NCBI GenBank assembly: GCA_910585525.1
Contig: CAJUFR010000054.1
Coordinates: 1 to 14,149, forward strand
Source of the DNA: an uncultured Angelakisella sp.
Lineage (GTDB): Bacteria > Bacillota > Clostridia > Oscillospirales > Ruminococcaceae
Direction of reading: 5' to 3'
Length of the DNA: 14,149 nt
In this document: positions 6,869-14,038 of the stretch, one piece after another
Layout of the letters: each line of letters starts with the position of its first letter
How positions within the stretch are numbered: position 1 is the first letter of the stretch
The notes under the pieces: generated by a model
Told to the model about the DNA's origin: nothing
Seen by the model: the letters and a program-made list of their open reading frames with translations, nothing else
Databases searched by the model: none
Position numbers and translations under genes: made by a program

Positions 6869-6965
6869 TGGCGCGGGGCGGGACTTTTTGACAAGGTCCC
6901 CCGTTTTCTCGGAAAAAGATACAGAGAGGCGGGGGGCTTTTTGCCCCAAAGGAGCGATAAAGCGG

Positions 6966-6994
6966 TTGTCATTTTTGGTGGGTTCATGTATAAT
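6966..6994 (+). promoter_or_regulatory. Strong promoter of the structured RNA
   Basis: -35 TTGTCA (6966-6971), exact 17-bp spacer, perfect -10 TATAAT (6989-6994). Transcription should begin near 7001, immediately before the first of a series of well-formed RNA hairpins and far (about 330 nt) upstream of the next start codon. Confidence 0.8.
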
Positions 6995-7000
6995 GATACT

Positions 7001-7230
7001 AAGGCACAAAAAACCTGTGCGAGGGGGAGCGGCGTGTTCGCACCACGCCACCCCCTGTATACGGAGAAGCGACCTCCATACACAACGGCTTACGCCGCAG
7101 CCCGCAACTACCATTATACTGTTTTGCCCCGCTAAAGACAAGCGGGGCAGGCAGATTCCTATAATTGGTCTGTGTTTGCACTCGTTGTGGCGCTGTGTAT
7201 GGGTTTAATATCCGTACACGGCGTTTTTTT
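7001..7230 (+). ncRNA. Structured leader or small RNA ending in an intrinsic terminator
   Basis: No protein frame fits this stretch, but nearly all of it pairs. Hairpins in order: GCACA/TGTGC (7004-7020); GGGGG plus GGCGTG with CACGCC plus CCCCC (7023-7055); TGTAT and GGAG with CTCC and ATACA (7056-7082); and a long interrupted hairpin at 7093-7192. The long hairpin contains CGCCGCAGC/GTTGTGGCG, GCAA/TTGC, ACCA-TTATA/TATAATTGGT with one bulge, and GCCCCGCT/AGCGGGGC closing a 7-nt loop. The terminator follows. CCATACACA (7076-7084) can alternatively pair with TGTGTATGG (7194-7202), which would break both the third hairpin and the terminator and enclose the long hairpin. I found no T-box, cobalamin, lysine, SRP, RNase P or tmRNA core. 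It may be an attenuating leader for the WG-repeat gene or a stand-alone RNA; a 6S-like role is not excluded. Confidence 0.6.
7191..7230 (+). terminator. Intrinsic terminator upstream of the WG-repeat gene
   Basis: CGCTGTGTATGG (7191-7202) pairs with CCGTACACGGCG (7212-7223), 12 bp with two G-U pairs and a 9-nt loop, followed by seven Ts (7224-7230). It lies 100 nt before the WG-repeat start codon, so readthrough would be needed for expression from the 6966 promoter. Confidence 0.88.
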
Positions 7231-7253
7231 GTTGCCTTGCGGAAGGCGAAGCA

Positions 7254-7283
7254 GGCGGGGGCCTGTGAAAAAAGGTCCCCGCC
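7254..7283 (+). repeat. Stable hairpin in the leader before the WG-repeat RBS
   Basis: A 10-bp stem (7254-7263 with 7274-7283, one G-U) closes a TGTGAAAAAA loop, about 30 nt upstream of the AGAGGAGG ribosome binding site (7314-7321). It could insulate the RBS or protect the 5' end of a processed message. Confidence 0.55.
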
Positions 7284-7331
7284 CGGTCCAGCCGCGGGAA
7301 CAAAAAATACAACAGAGGAGGAAAAGCGCAG

Positions 7332-8909
7332 ATGAAAAGAATACTGGCTCTGGTACTGGCGGCGGCGATGCTGGCTGTCACAGGCGTTGTTGCAATGGCC
7401 GCGCCGCCGGACACCGATGACGAGATCTTTTTGACCGACGCCATCTTTGACGACGCTAGAAACTTCAATGAAGGCTTGGCGGCGGTGAAGCAGGGCGGGA
7501 AATGGGGATTCATCAACCAGCAGGGGATCGTTGTCATCCCTGTCAAGTACGACAGCGTCACAGATTTCAGCATCTACAAAAGCGGGCAGGATTTTTATTG
7601 CGACGTAACGGGCCAGGTCATCCCGGTGACCCGTGTGGTGGAGGACGGGGTCGAATGGTATCTGGACAAGTTCGGCGATAAGATCACCCCCCATACGACA
7701 AGGGTCATGGGGGGCGGCGACACTTTCACGACCTATGAAGAAAACGGCAAAAAGGGTATTTGTTACACCTGGATGGCGGGGGGCGAAGTATACCTCCCCG
7801 CAAAGTATGACGACATCTGCCAGCATAACATCAACAGCACCGCCGGTAAATTCTTGTGGTACCAGGACCTTTCGCCGGACAAGGACGCCTCCGGGCCGGT
7901 GCTTTTCCTGGTGAAAAATGATGGCCGGTGGCAGGTCATCGAGTCCAAAGGACGCGGCGACCAAGACCCCTACGTGTTCGTCAGGGATTGCGGGACCGAC
8001 GTGGTGGGATTCCATGAATATATCGCCTGCAAAAAGGACGGGAAATGGGGATTCATCGACTACCTGGGCACGTTCCAGTCCAAGTTCGATTACCTTGACG
8101 TGTGCAGGGGATACACCGGCGACCCCGATTCCAACCAGTTCCCGGTAAAGACCGCCAATGGGAAGTGGGCCTACATCGAACTGCAAGGCAAGACCACACC
8201 GGAGGACCCGGAGGAACCGGAGGAACCGGATAAGCCTGTCAAGCCGGATAAGCCTGTTAAGCCGGACAAGCCGAACAAGCCGGCCGTCCCCTCCCGGCCC
8301 GTCACCGAAAGGGAGTACGTCCAGCCCACCGACAATGCGGCCAACAGTGACAGGACCATCGAAGCCATCAAGGACGCCAACCACGACGTCGCCAGCGGCG
8401 GGCAGGCCCATGGCAGGGCCCGGTATTTTGTCACCGCCGACGGGACCTCGGTGCCGCTGGTCTCGGTGGAGTTGTCCGGCGCCGGTGTGGCCATTTCGGT
8501 GGACACCATGAAACTTCTTTCCGAAAGCAGGGTGGGCCTGCGGGCCGTTTTGAACAAAGGAGCGGCGGAGGTCGTGATACCGGGGGGATTTGAAGCGGAC
8601 AAAGACCGCAGCATCGTCCGTTATCCCATCGGCTACCAGGCGGAGCCCTATCACGCAAGCCTGATGGCCTCCTACGTCAAGGAGAGCGGAGCAAAAAGCG
8701 AGACCTGCAAGGTGGGGGGCAATTTCTCCGTTCCCACCACCGCCACCGTCACGCTGCGGACCAAGCTGACCGGCCAGATCAATGTCTACCATTATAATGA
8801 GGAGACCCGGAGATTCACGCTTGTGGCCAGCCCCACGGTACAGGGCAACAAGGTCACCTTCGCCGCCAGTCACCTGGGCAATTTCATCCTCACCACCGGC
8901 ACCATCTAA
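7332..8909 (+). CDS. Secreted WG-repeat protein with Pro-Lys linker
   Basis: A 525-residue exported protein of unknown function. The ATG follows AGAGGAGG with a 10-nt spacer. The signal peptide (MKRILALVLAAAMLAVTGVVAMA) probably ends at AMA-AP near residue 23. Residues 45-285 hold WG repeats: GKWGFINQQGIVVIPVKYD (57-75), GKWGFIDYLGTFQSKFDYL (237-255) and a decayed GKWAYIELQG (277-286), with degenerate copies between. Next is a P/E/D/K linker (290-323, two DKPVKP units). The C-terminal half, about 364-525, is a beta-rich region ending in NVYHYNEETRRFTLV and HLGNFILT, a pattern seen at the end of many Clostridia surface proteins. No sortase motif or further membrane helix is visible. A and T are commoner at third codon positions than in its neighbours, hinting at lower expression or a different history. 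Family recognition is firm, role unknown. Confidence 0.88.
   Translation: MKRILALVLAAAMLAVTGVVAMAAPPDTDDEIFLTDAIFDDARNFNEGLAAVKQGGKWGFINQQGIVVIPVKYDSVTDFSIYKSGQDFYCDVTGQVIPVTRVVEDGVEWYLDKFGDKITPHTTRVMGGGDTFTTYEENGKKGICYTWMAGGEVYLPAKYDDICQHNINSTAGKFLWYQDLSPDKDASGPVLFLVKNDGRWQVIESKGRGDQDPYVFVRDCGTDVVGFHEYIACKKDGKWGFIDYLGTFQSKFDYLDVCRGYTGDPDSNQFPVKTANGKWAYIELQGKTTPEDPEEPEEPDKPVKPDKPVKPDKPNKPAVPSRPVTEREYVQPTDNAANSDRTIEAIKDANHDVASGGQAHGRARYFVTADGTSVPLVSVELSGAGVAISVDTMKLLSESRVGLRAVLNKGAAEVVIPGGFEADKDRSIVRYPIGYQAEPYHASLMASYVKESGAKSETCKVGGNFSVPTTATVTLRTKLTGQINVYHYNEETRRFTLVASPTVQGNKVTFAASHLGNFILTTGTI
8208..8285 (+). repeat. Short tandem repeats encoding the Pro-Lys linker
   Basis: GAGGAACCG-type 9-nt units are followed by two near-identical 18-nt units (AAGCCTGTCAAGCCGGAT and AAGCCTGTTAAGCCGGAC) and decaying AAGCCG units. 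They encode PEEPEEPDKPVKPDKPVKPD. Such repeats change length readily by slippage. Confidence 0.8.
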
Positions 8910-8915
8910 AAAGAC

Positions 8916-8992
8916 CTCCCCCCAGAGCCGTGGGGGAGCCGAGACCCTGCCGGCGTCGGGCCCGGGGGAGAGCCGTCCTCTCCCCCGGGCCC
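8916..8992 (+). terminator. Hairpin pair after the WG-repeat gene
   Basis: A 7-bp hairpin (8916-8922 with 8932-8938) is followed by a perfect 15-bp stem, 8958-8972 with 8978-8992 (GGGCCCGGGGGAGAG and complement), loop CCGTC, then CTTGTGTTT. The tail is short of a proper T-run, but the stem strength and position support termination. Confidence 0.7.
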
Positions 8993-9054
8993 CTTGTGTT
9001 TGGCTGAAAGTGGCTCCAGGATTGCCCTTTCCTCACATTTTCGCCCAAAAATGG

Positions 9055-9083
9055 TTGATTCATGAAAGAAAAACCGTTATAAT
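9055..9083 (+). promoter_or_regulatory. Promoter of glgP
   Basis: -35 TTGATT (9055-9060), exact 17-bp spacer, perfect -10 TATAAT (9078-9083), 53 bp before the start codon. Confidence 0.8.
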
Positions 9084-9097
9084 AATGATGTATCATT
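9084..9097. promoter_or_regulatory. Possible operator overlapping the glgP start site
   Basis: AATGAT-GT-ATCATT is a perfect 6-bp inverted repeat beginning one base after the -10 element, covering the expected transcription start. The position suits a repressor site. It does not match the catabolite-control cre consensus I know. It is short enough to be chance. Confidence 0.3.
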
Positions 9098-9136
9098 GTG
9101 CCACGGCCAAGGCCGGGAAAGGGGAAAACAGAAGTT

Positions 9137-11536
9137 ATGAATCTGATCCGCGAAAAAGTCAATGTAGACAGGATCGCCGAGTCTATCGCGAAGGTCCTCC
9201 GGGAGGAGATGTCCGTAGAGCCGGAAAACGCCTTTGACGAGCAGTTCTACAAGGCGTGCGCCATCGTGCTGCGGGACCTTTTGGGCCCCAAGCGCAAGGG
9301 GAGCAACGCCGAAAACTACGCCAGGGGCAAAAAGCAGGTCTACTACCTTTCCATGGAGTTTTTGATGGGCAAGAGCCTCAAAAACAACCTTTACAACCTG
9401 GGGCTGGTGGAGATGTTCCAGGAGGCCCTCCAGCGGTATGATGTAAAGCTGGAGAACCTTTACGAATGCGAGCCCGACCCCGGCCTTGGCAACGGCGGCC
9501 TGGGGCGGCTGGCGGCCTGCTACCTGGACGGCCTTGCCACCGATGGCTATATGGCCACCGGCTACAGCATCCTGTACGAGTACGGCATCTTTAAACAGAA
9601 GATCAGCGACGGCTGGCAGAGCGAACTGCCCGATTACTGGCTCCCCGGCGGGGAGGTCTGGCTGGAGCCTGTGCCGGAGCACACCGTGGAGGTCCACTTC
9701 GGCGGCGAGGTGAAGGAGGGCTGGGACGGCATCCACCATATGGTGAACCACACCGGCTACAGCACCGTCCTGGCCGTCCCCCACAACATGTATGTCACCG
9801 GCTACGACACCGAGGCGGTGAGCCTGCTGCGCCTTTGGAAGGCCCAGAGCCCCGGCATCGATATGGACCTCTTCAACAAGGGGGACTACCTGGGGGCCTT
9901 CTCCCAGCGCAGCTACGCCGAGGCCATCAGCAAGGTGCTGTACCCCAACGACGACCATACCGAGGGCAAGCTGCTCCGGCTGCGGCAGCAGTACTTCCTG
10001 GCCGCCGCCGCGGTGGGGGATATCTTCCGCCGCCACATGTCCACCTACGGCACCATGGACAACTTTGCCGAGAAGAACGCCATCCACATCAACGACACCC
10101 ACCCCACCCTGGCCATCCCGGAGTTGATGCGGGTGCTGCTGGACGACTGCGGCTACAGCTGGGAACTGAGCTGGAACATCGTCACCAAGACCTTCGCCTA
10201 CACCAACCACACTGTTATGAGCGAGGCGCTGGAGAAGTGGGATATCCCCCTGGTGCAGACGCTGCTGCCCCGCATCTACCAGATCATCGAGGAGATCAAC
10301 CGCCGCTTCTGCCAGCAGCTGCGGGACCAGAAGATCCCGGAGAGCGAGATCGGCAAAATGTCCATCCTCAACATGGGCAAGGTGCGGATGGCCCACCTCT
10401 GCATCGCCGGCAGCCACAGCGTCAACGGCGTTTCCGCCCTCCATTCCCAGATCATCCGGGACGACGTGTTCCACCCCTTCTACCTGGCCACCCCGGAGAA
10501 GTTCAAAAACGTCACCAACGGCATCGCCAGCCGCCGGTGGCTGATGCAGTCCAACCCCCGCCTTAACGAGATGATCTGCGACCTGATCGGGGATAAGTTC
10601 CTCCACGACTTCTCCCAGCTTTCCCGGCTGCGGGAGTACGCCCGGGACCAGAAGGTGCTGGACCGCCTGGCCCAGATCAAGGCGGACAACAAGGCGGACT
10701 TCGCCCGGTACCTTGCCGAGGAGCGGAAGGTGGAGGTGGACCCGGGCAGCATCTTCGACGTCCAGGTGAAGCGGCTGCACGAGTACAAGCGCCAGCACCT
10801 GAACGCCCTGCACATCCTGCACCAGTACCTGTGGATCAAGCAGAACCCCAACGCCCCCTTCTACCCCAAGACCTACATCTTCGGGGCCAAGGCCGCCCCG
10901 GGGTACTACCTGGCCAAGCAGATCCTCAAGTTCATCTGCGACCTGGCTGTGATGATCGACAACGATCCCCAGGTGAAGGGCAAGCTGAAGGTGGTGTTCC
11001 TGGAGGAGTACAACGTTACCCTCAGCGAGCGGCTGATGCCCGCCGCCGAGATATCGGAGCAGATCTCCCTGGCCGGCACCGAGGCCAGCGGCACCGGCAA
11101 CATGAAGCTGATGCTCAACGGCGCCGTCACCCTGGGCACCCTGGATGGGGCCAACGTGGAGATCCTCCAGCAGGTGGGGGATGACAATATCCTCATCTTC
11201 GGCATGAAGACCCCGGAGGTGGAATCGCTGAAGGAGCGGGGCTACCATGTCCGCCACTTCACCAGCACCCCCTCCCTCCAGCAGATCATGAACTTCCTGG
11301 GCCAGAACCGCAACATCCCCTCCTTCGCCAGCATGGAGGAGTATATGAAGAACGGCGACCCCTACATGGCGGCGGCGGACTTCGAAAGCTACTGCAAGGC
11401 CCAGCTGCGCTCCAGCCAGCTGTACCAGGAGGGCGCCCCCTGGCAGCGGATGTCCCTGATGAACGTGGCCGGTTCCGGCATCTTCTGCGCCGACCGCTCC
11501 ATCCAGGATTACGCAAGGGATATCTGGCATCTGTGA
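9137..11536 (+). CDS. glgP: Glycogen/maltodextrin phosphorylase
   Basis: PLP-dependent phosphorolysis of the non-reducing ends of alpha-1,4-glucans, releasing glucose-1-phosphate; cytosolic, 799 residues, normal for the family. The ATG (MNLIREKV) is preceded by AAAGGGGAAAA; an in-frame GTG at 9098 would add 13 unrelated residues and lacks an RBS. Diagnostic motifs: YYLSMEFLMGKSL near residue 70, GNGGLGRLAACYLDGLATD near 118, INDTHPTLAIPELMR, TNGIASRRWL, VQVKRLHEYKRQ, and the PLP site EASGTGNMKLMLNG with Lys657 as the Schiff-base lysine, followed by GTLDGANVEI. It appears complete with no missing residues. It is transcribed from its own promoter, and a GH13 hydrolase with a related substrate follows 281 bp later. 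Whether it prefers glycogen or maltodextrin is not visible. Confidence 0.96.
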   Translation: MNLIREKVNVDRIAESIAKVLREEMSVEPENAFDEQFYKACAIVLRDLLGPKRKGSNAENYARGKKQVYYLSMEFLMGKSLKNNLYNLGLVEMFQEALQRYDVKLENLYECEPDPGLGNGGLGRLAACYLDGLATDGYMATGYSILYEYGIFKQKISDGWQSELPDYWLPGGEVWLEPVPEHTVEVHFGGEVKEGWDGIHHMVNHTGYSTVLAVPHNMYVTGYDTEAVSLLRLWKAQSPGIDMDLFNKGDYLGAFSQRSYAEAISKVLYPNDDHTEGKLLRLRQQYFLAAAAVGDIFRRHMSTYGTMDNFAEKNAIHINDTHPTLAIPELMRVLLDDCGYSWELSWNIVTKTFAYTNHTVMSEALEKWDIPLVQTLLPRIYQIIEEINRRFCQQLRDQKIPESEIGKMSILNMGKVRMAHLCIAGSHSVNGVSALHSQIIRDDVFHPFYLATPEKFKNVTNGIASRRWLMQSNPRLNEMICDLIGDKFLHDFSQLSRLREYARDQKVLDRLAQIKADNKADFARYLAEERKVEVDPGSIFDVQVKRLHEYKRQHLNALHILHQYLWIKQNPNAPFYPKTYIFGAKAAPGYYLAKQILKFICDLAVMIDNDPQVKGKLKVVFLEEYNVTLSERLMPAAEISEQISLAGTEASGTGNMKLMLNGAVTLGTLDGANVEILQQVGDDNILIFGMKTPEVESLKERGYHVRHFTSTPSLQQIMNFLGQNRNIPSFASMEEYMKNGDPYMAAADFESYCKAQLRSSQLYQEGAPWQRMSLMNVAGSGIFCADRSIQDYARDIWHL

Positions 11537-11556
11537 CACGAAGTGTCACAGATGCC
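11526..11556 (+). terminator. Hairpin overlapping the glgP stop codon
   Basis: GGCATCTGTGACAC (11526-11539) is perfectly complementary to GTGTCACAGATGCC (11543-11556), 14 bp with a GAA loop, and includes the last codons and TGA of glgP. No T-run follows. It may stop 3' exonucleases or contribute to termination along with the hairpins after it. Confidence 0.6.
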
Positions 11557-11708
11557 GCCGCTGCGGCGGGTCTATCCGCTCCCTGCGGATTCCTTCCTGC
11601 GGTCGGAAACGTGGCCTCGAAAGCCCTGCTCAGGCTTTCGCCACTTCGCTTTGCTCCGTGACCGGCCAGCTCGACGCGAACAGAGGGGGCCTCACGGCCC
11701 CCCCTTTT
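11555..11708 (+). repeat. Hairpin cluster between glgP and the GH13 gene, ending in a terminator
   Basis: Successive inverted repeats fill this stretch: CCGCCGC-T-GCGGCGG (11555-11569), ATCCGC/GCGGAT (11574-11590), GTGG plus CGAAAGCC with GGCTTTCG plus CCAC (11611-11644), and GGGGGCC-TCAC-GGCCCCC (11685-11702) followed by CCTTTT, the best terminator of the set. The remaining bases to 11817 include a weak promoter candidate: GATAAT at 11765-11770 with a poor -35 (GCGTCA, 11742-11747). They also include a TTGACA at 11778-11783 that has no matching -10. Confidence 0.65.
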
Positions 11709-11817
11709 CACACTTTTTCCCCTCCTGGGCGAAAACCCTCTGCGTCAATATGATCGACTATTGAGATAATTTCTTTTTTGACATTTTTTAAACCACAAAA
11801 CATGGAGGCGTATTTCT

Positions 11818-13683
11818 TTGTACAACAGCCGCCAAAGCTATTACAAGACCCCCTTCGGCCCGGTGGCGGTGGGGGAGCGGGCCATCTTCCGGGTGGTCCC
11901 GCCGTCCGAACTGTTCGACCCCCGGCCGGTGATGGAGATATTCCCCATCGGCCAGGGGGATGACCCCGCCGCCGTCACCCGGCTGGAGATGCGGGCCCAG
12001 TCGGTCCCCGGGGAGAAAGGCAGCTACCTTTGCACCTACACCCCCGCCGAGGCGGGGACCTACCAGTACCGCTTCCGCATCCAGAGCAGCCTGGGGGAAT
12101 TCCTGCTGCTGCGCCAGCCGGATTCCTCCGCCGGGGTGAACCAGGGGGGGCTGTGGCAGCTTACCGTCTACGAGCCCTTCACCGTCCCCCAGGGGATGGC
12201 CGGGGCGGTGTTCTACCAGATATTCCCCGACCGCTTCTGCAGCTCCGGCACACCAAAGACCGGGGTGCCCCAGGACCGCGTGATGCACACCGACTGGTAC
12301 GAGGACCCGGTGGACCGCCCCAACGACCAGGGCAAATTCCTCTGCAACGACTACTTCGGCGGGGACCTGCGGGGCATCCGGGAAAAGCTGCCCTACCTGG
12401 CGGGGCTGGGGGTGGAGGTGCTCTACCTGAACCCCATCTTTGAGGCCCATTCCAACCACCGGTACAACACCGCCGACTACAAGAAGGTGGACCCCCTGCT
12501 GGGTACCGAGGAGGACTTCCGGGCCCTCTGCGCCGCCGCCAAAAAGCTGGGGATGCGGGTGGTGCTGGACGGTGTCTTTAACCACACCGGCAGCGACAGC
12601 ATCTACTTCAACCGGGAAAAACGCTACGGGGAGACCACCGGCGCCTGCAACGACCCCAAGAGCCCCTACCGTGATTGGTTCAGCTGGGTGGACTGGCCGG
12701 ACCAGTACGAAAGCTGGTGGGGCTTTGTGACCCTGCCCAACGTCAACGAGGGCTGCCCCGCCTACCGCGAGTTCATCTGCGGCAAAAACGGGGTGCTGCG
12801 CAAGTGGCTGGACGCCGGGGCCAGCGGTTTCCGGCTGGACGTGGCGGATGAACTGCCCGACTTCTTCCTGGAGGAGATCCGCCAGAGCGTCAAGGAGGCG
12901 GGGGAGGATAAGCTGGTGCTGGGGGAGGTCTGGGAGGACGCCTCCAACAAGAACAGCTACGGCAGCTACCGGCGGTACCTGCTGGGCCGCCAGCTGGACA
13001 GCGTGATGAACTACCCCTGGCGGACCGCCATCCTCCGGTTCCTGCGGCTGGGGGAGGGGCAGGAGTTGGAAAACGCCATCATGGACATCCTGGAGAACTA
13101 TCCTCCCCAGGTGGTGGACATTCTGATGAACTGTCTTTCCACCCACGACGTGCCCCGGTGCATCACCTCCCTGGCTGCCCCGGACATGGCGGGGCGGGAC
13201 CGGGACTGGCAGCGGGAGCACAACTCCCTTACCGCCGACCAATACTACTTTGGGCGCCAGATGTTCCTGCTGGCTTCCCTTATCCAATACACGCTGCCCG
13301 GGTGCCCCAGTCTGTACTACGGGGACGAGGCCGGGCTGGTGGGGTATGCTGATCCCTTCAACCGGGGGACTTATCCTTGGGGGAAGGAGGACCGGGGGCT
13401 GGTGGAGTATTTCCGCATCCTGGGCAATCTTCGGAAGAAGAGCGAGACGCTGCGGCGGGGGAGGTTCCAGCCGCTATGGTTTGATGACAGCTTCTGTGTA
13501 TACCAGCGGGTGCTGGGGGAAGAGGCGGTGGTAGTTGCGGTGAATCGCAGCGGGACGTATCGGGAGATCCCTTGGCAGAGGGCGATCCCCGGGGATGCAG
13601 AGGTGCTGTTGACGGTAGGCGGCACCGAGGGGACCCATGGGCTGCACCCGAGGTCTGCTATCATGGTGAAGGTGGAGGGGTAA
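11818..13683 (+). CDS. GH13 alpha-glucanase, neopullulanase/maltogenic amylase type
   Basis: Cytosolic (no signal peptide) hydrolase of alpha-glucosidic bonds, 621 residues. The start is a TTG: GGAGG at 11804-11808 stands 9 nt upstream, while the nearby ATG at 11802 is in another frame. Residues 1-120 form an N-terminal beta domain of the kind carried by the neopullulanase/cyclomaltodextrinase subfamily. The barrel starts at AVFYQIFPDRF near 132. Conserved regions: I, VLDGVFNH (Asp251, His256); II, GFRLDVADE with nucleophile Asp341; III, GEVWE with acid/base Glu370; IV, STHD with His443-Asp444. Also seen: YFGGDLRGI and LNPIFEAHSNHRYNTADY. The last 80 or so residues are a beta domain. Substrate could be maltodextrin, cyclodextrin or pullulan; the subfamily call is by resemblance. 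It follows glgP on the same strand, consistent with shared glucan degradation, though a terminator lies between them. Confidence 0.92.
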   Translation: MYNSRQSYYKTPFGPVAVGERAIFRVVPPSELFDPRPVMEIFPIGQGDDPAAVTRLEMRAQSVPGEKGSYLCTYTPAEAGTYQYRFRIQSSLGEFLLLRQPDSSAGVNQGGLWQLTVYEPFTVPQGMAGAVFYQIFPDRFCSSGTPKTGVPQDRVMHTDWYEDPVDRPNDQGKFLCNDYFGGDLRGIREKLPYLAGLGVEVLYLNPIFEAHSNHRYNTADYKKVDPLLGTEEDFRALCAAAKKLGMRVVLDGVFNHTGSDSIYFNREKRYGETTGACNDPKSPYRDWFSWVDWPDQYESWWGFVTLPNVNEGCPAYREFICGKNGVLRKWLDAGASGFRLDVADELPDFFLEEIRQSVKEAGEDKLVLGEVWEDASNKNSYGSYRRYLLGRQLDSVMNYPWRTAILRFLRLGEGQELENAIMDILENYPPQVVDILMNCLSTHDVPRCITSLAAPDMAGRDRDWQREHNSLTADQYYFGRQMFLLASLIQYTLPGCPSLYYGDEAGLVGYADPFNRGTYPWGKEDRGLVEYFRILGNLRKKSETLRRGRFQPLWFDDSFCVYQRVLGEEAVVVAVNRSGTYREIPWQRAIPGDAEVLLTVGGTEGTHGLHPRSAIMVKVEG

Positions 13684-13693
13684 AGCGCCTTCT

Positions 13694-13781
13694 GCGGGGC
13701 GTAAGCCCCGCCCCGACCGCCCGGGCACCGGGCCGCCAGTCCAGGGCGGCGTTAGCCCTGGTCGCTTCCCGCAGGAAGCGA
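13694..13781 (+). repeat. Four tandem hairpins after the GH13 gene
   Basis: Adjacent inverted repeats: GCGGGGC-GTAA-GCCCCGC (13694-13711), GCCCGG-GCA-CCGGGC (13719-13733), CCAGGGC-GGCGTTA-GCCCTGG (13741-13761) and TCGCTTCC-CGCA-GGAAGCGA (13762-13781). None is followed by a T-run. They begin 10 bp after the stop codon and may together stabilise the 3' end, or be remnants of a repeat element. Confidence 0.65.
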
Positions 13782-14004
13782 AACTCTTTGAGAGGCTGTC
13801 GCTTTGCAGGCGGTGGTGTTTGGAGACTGTCTTTGGAACGGCCGCCGCCAGGAATTGAAACAGCTTTTGAAAGCCTGAAAAGGCTTCCTGCTTTACAGGG
13901 TTTTCTCGAAGTGACAAGCACGGCGGCCGGAACGAGACTACCCTGCACCCACCCGCGGGAGCGCCCAAAAGCCTTTCCCTTTGCAGTTTATGACCTTCAA
14001 AACA
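13782..14004. other. Intergenic stretch without a recognisable gene
   Basis: Only short, overlapping open frames without RBS are present, and none has a recognisable family. There is scattered base-pairing potential (for example AAAGCC/GGCTT near 13870-13887) but no known RNA core. The base composition is less extreme than in the flanking coding sequence. It could hold the body of a small RNA ending at the terminator at 14005-14038; I found no convincing promoter. Confidence 0.4.
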
Positions 14005-14038
14005 GCCCGTTCACCGGTACGGTGGGCGGGCGTTTTTT
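14005..14038 (+). terminator. Strong intrinsic terminator
   Basis: GCCCGTTCACCG (14005-14016) pairs with CGGTGGGCGGGC (14020-14031), 12 bp with two G-U pairs and a GTA loop, followed by G and six Ts (14033-14038). The same 5' arm, GCCCGTTCA, is also perfectly complementary to TGAACGGGC at 14038-14046, an alternative 9-bp pairing that encloses the whole terminator 3' half. Beyond it, to the window end, are no genes; a 7-bp inverted repeat TTTCTGT/ACAGAAA closes the window (14132-14149). Confidence 0.85.

Noticed and set aside
6797..7141. Minus-strand open frame (114 residues) and plus-strand frame 6941-7135 in the divergent intergenic region
   Set aside because: Both run across promoters and RNA hairpins, lack ribosome binding sites and have no protein-like conservation.
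7001..7230. T-box, SRP RNA, RNase P RNA or tmRNA identity for the structured RNA
   Set aside because: None of the invariant cores I know was found: no T-box AGGGTGGNACCGCG, no SRP GGAAGGAAGCAGC-type loop, no RNase P or tmRNA conserved segments.
8208..8285. Possible CRISPR-like short repeats
   Set aside because: They are in-frame codon repeats for a Pro-Lys/Glu linker, without spacers of constant length.
9098..9136. Upstream GTG start for glgP
   Set aside because: Would add 13 residues unlike the family N-terminus, and there is no RBS ahead of it; the ATG at 9137 fits family length.
11778..11783. TTGACA as -35 of the GH13 gene
   Set aside because: At 16-18 bp downstream there is only the RBS region, with no -10-like hexamer.
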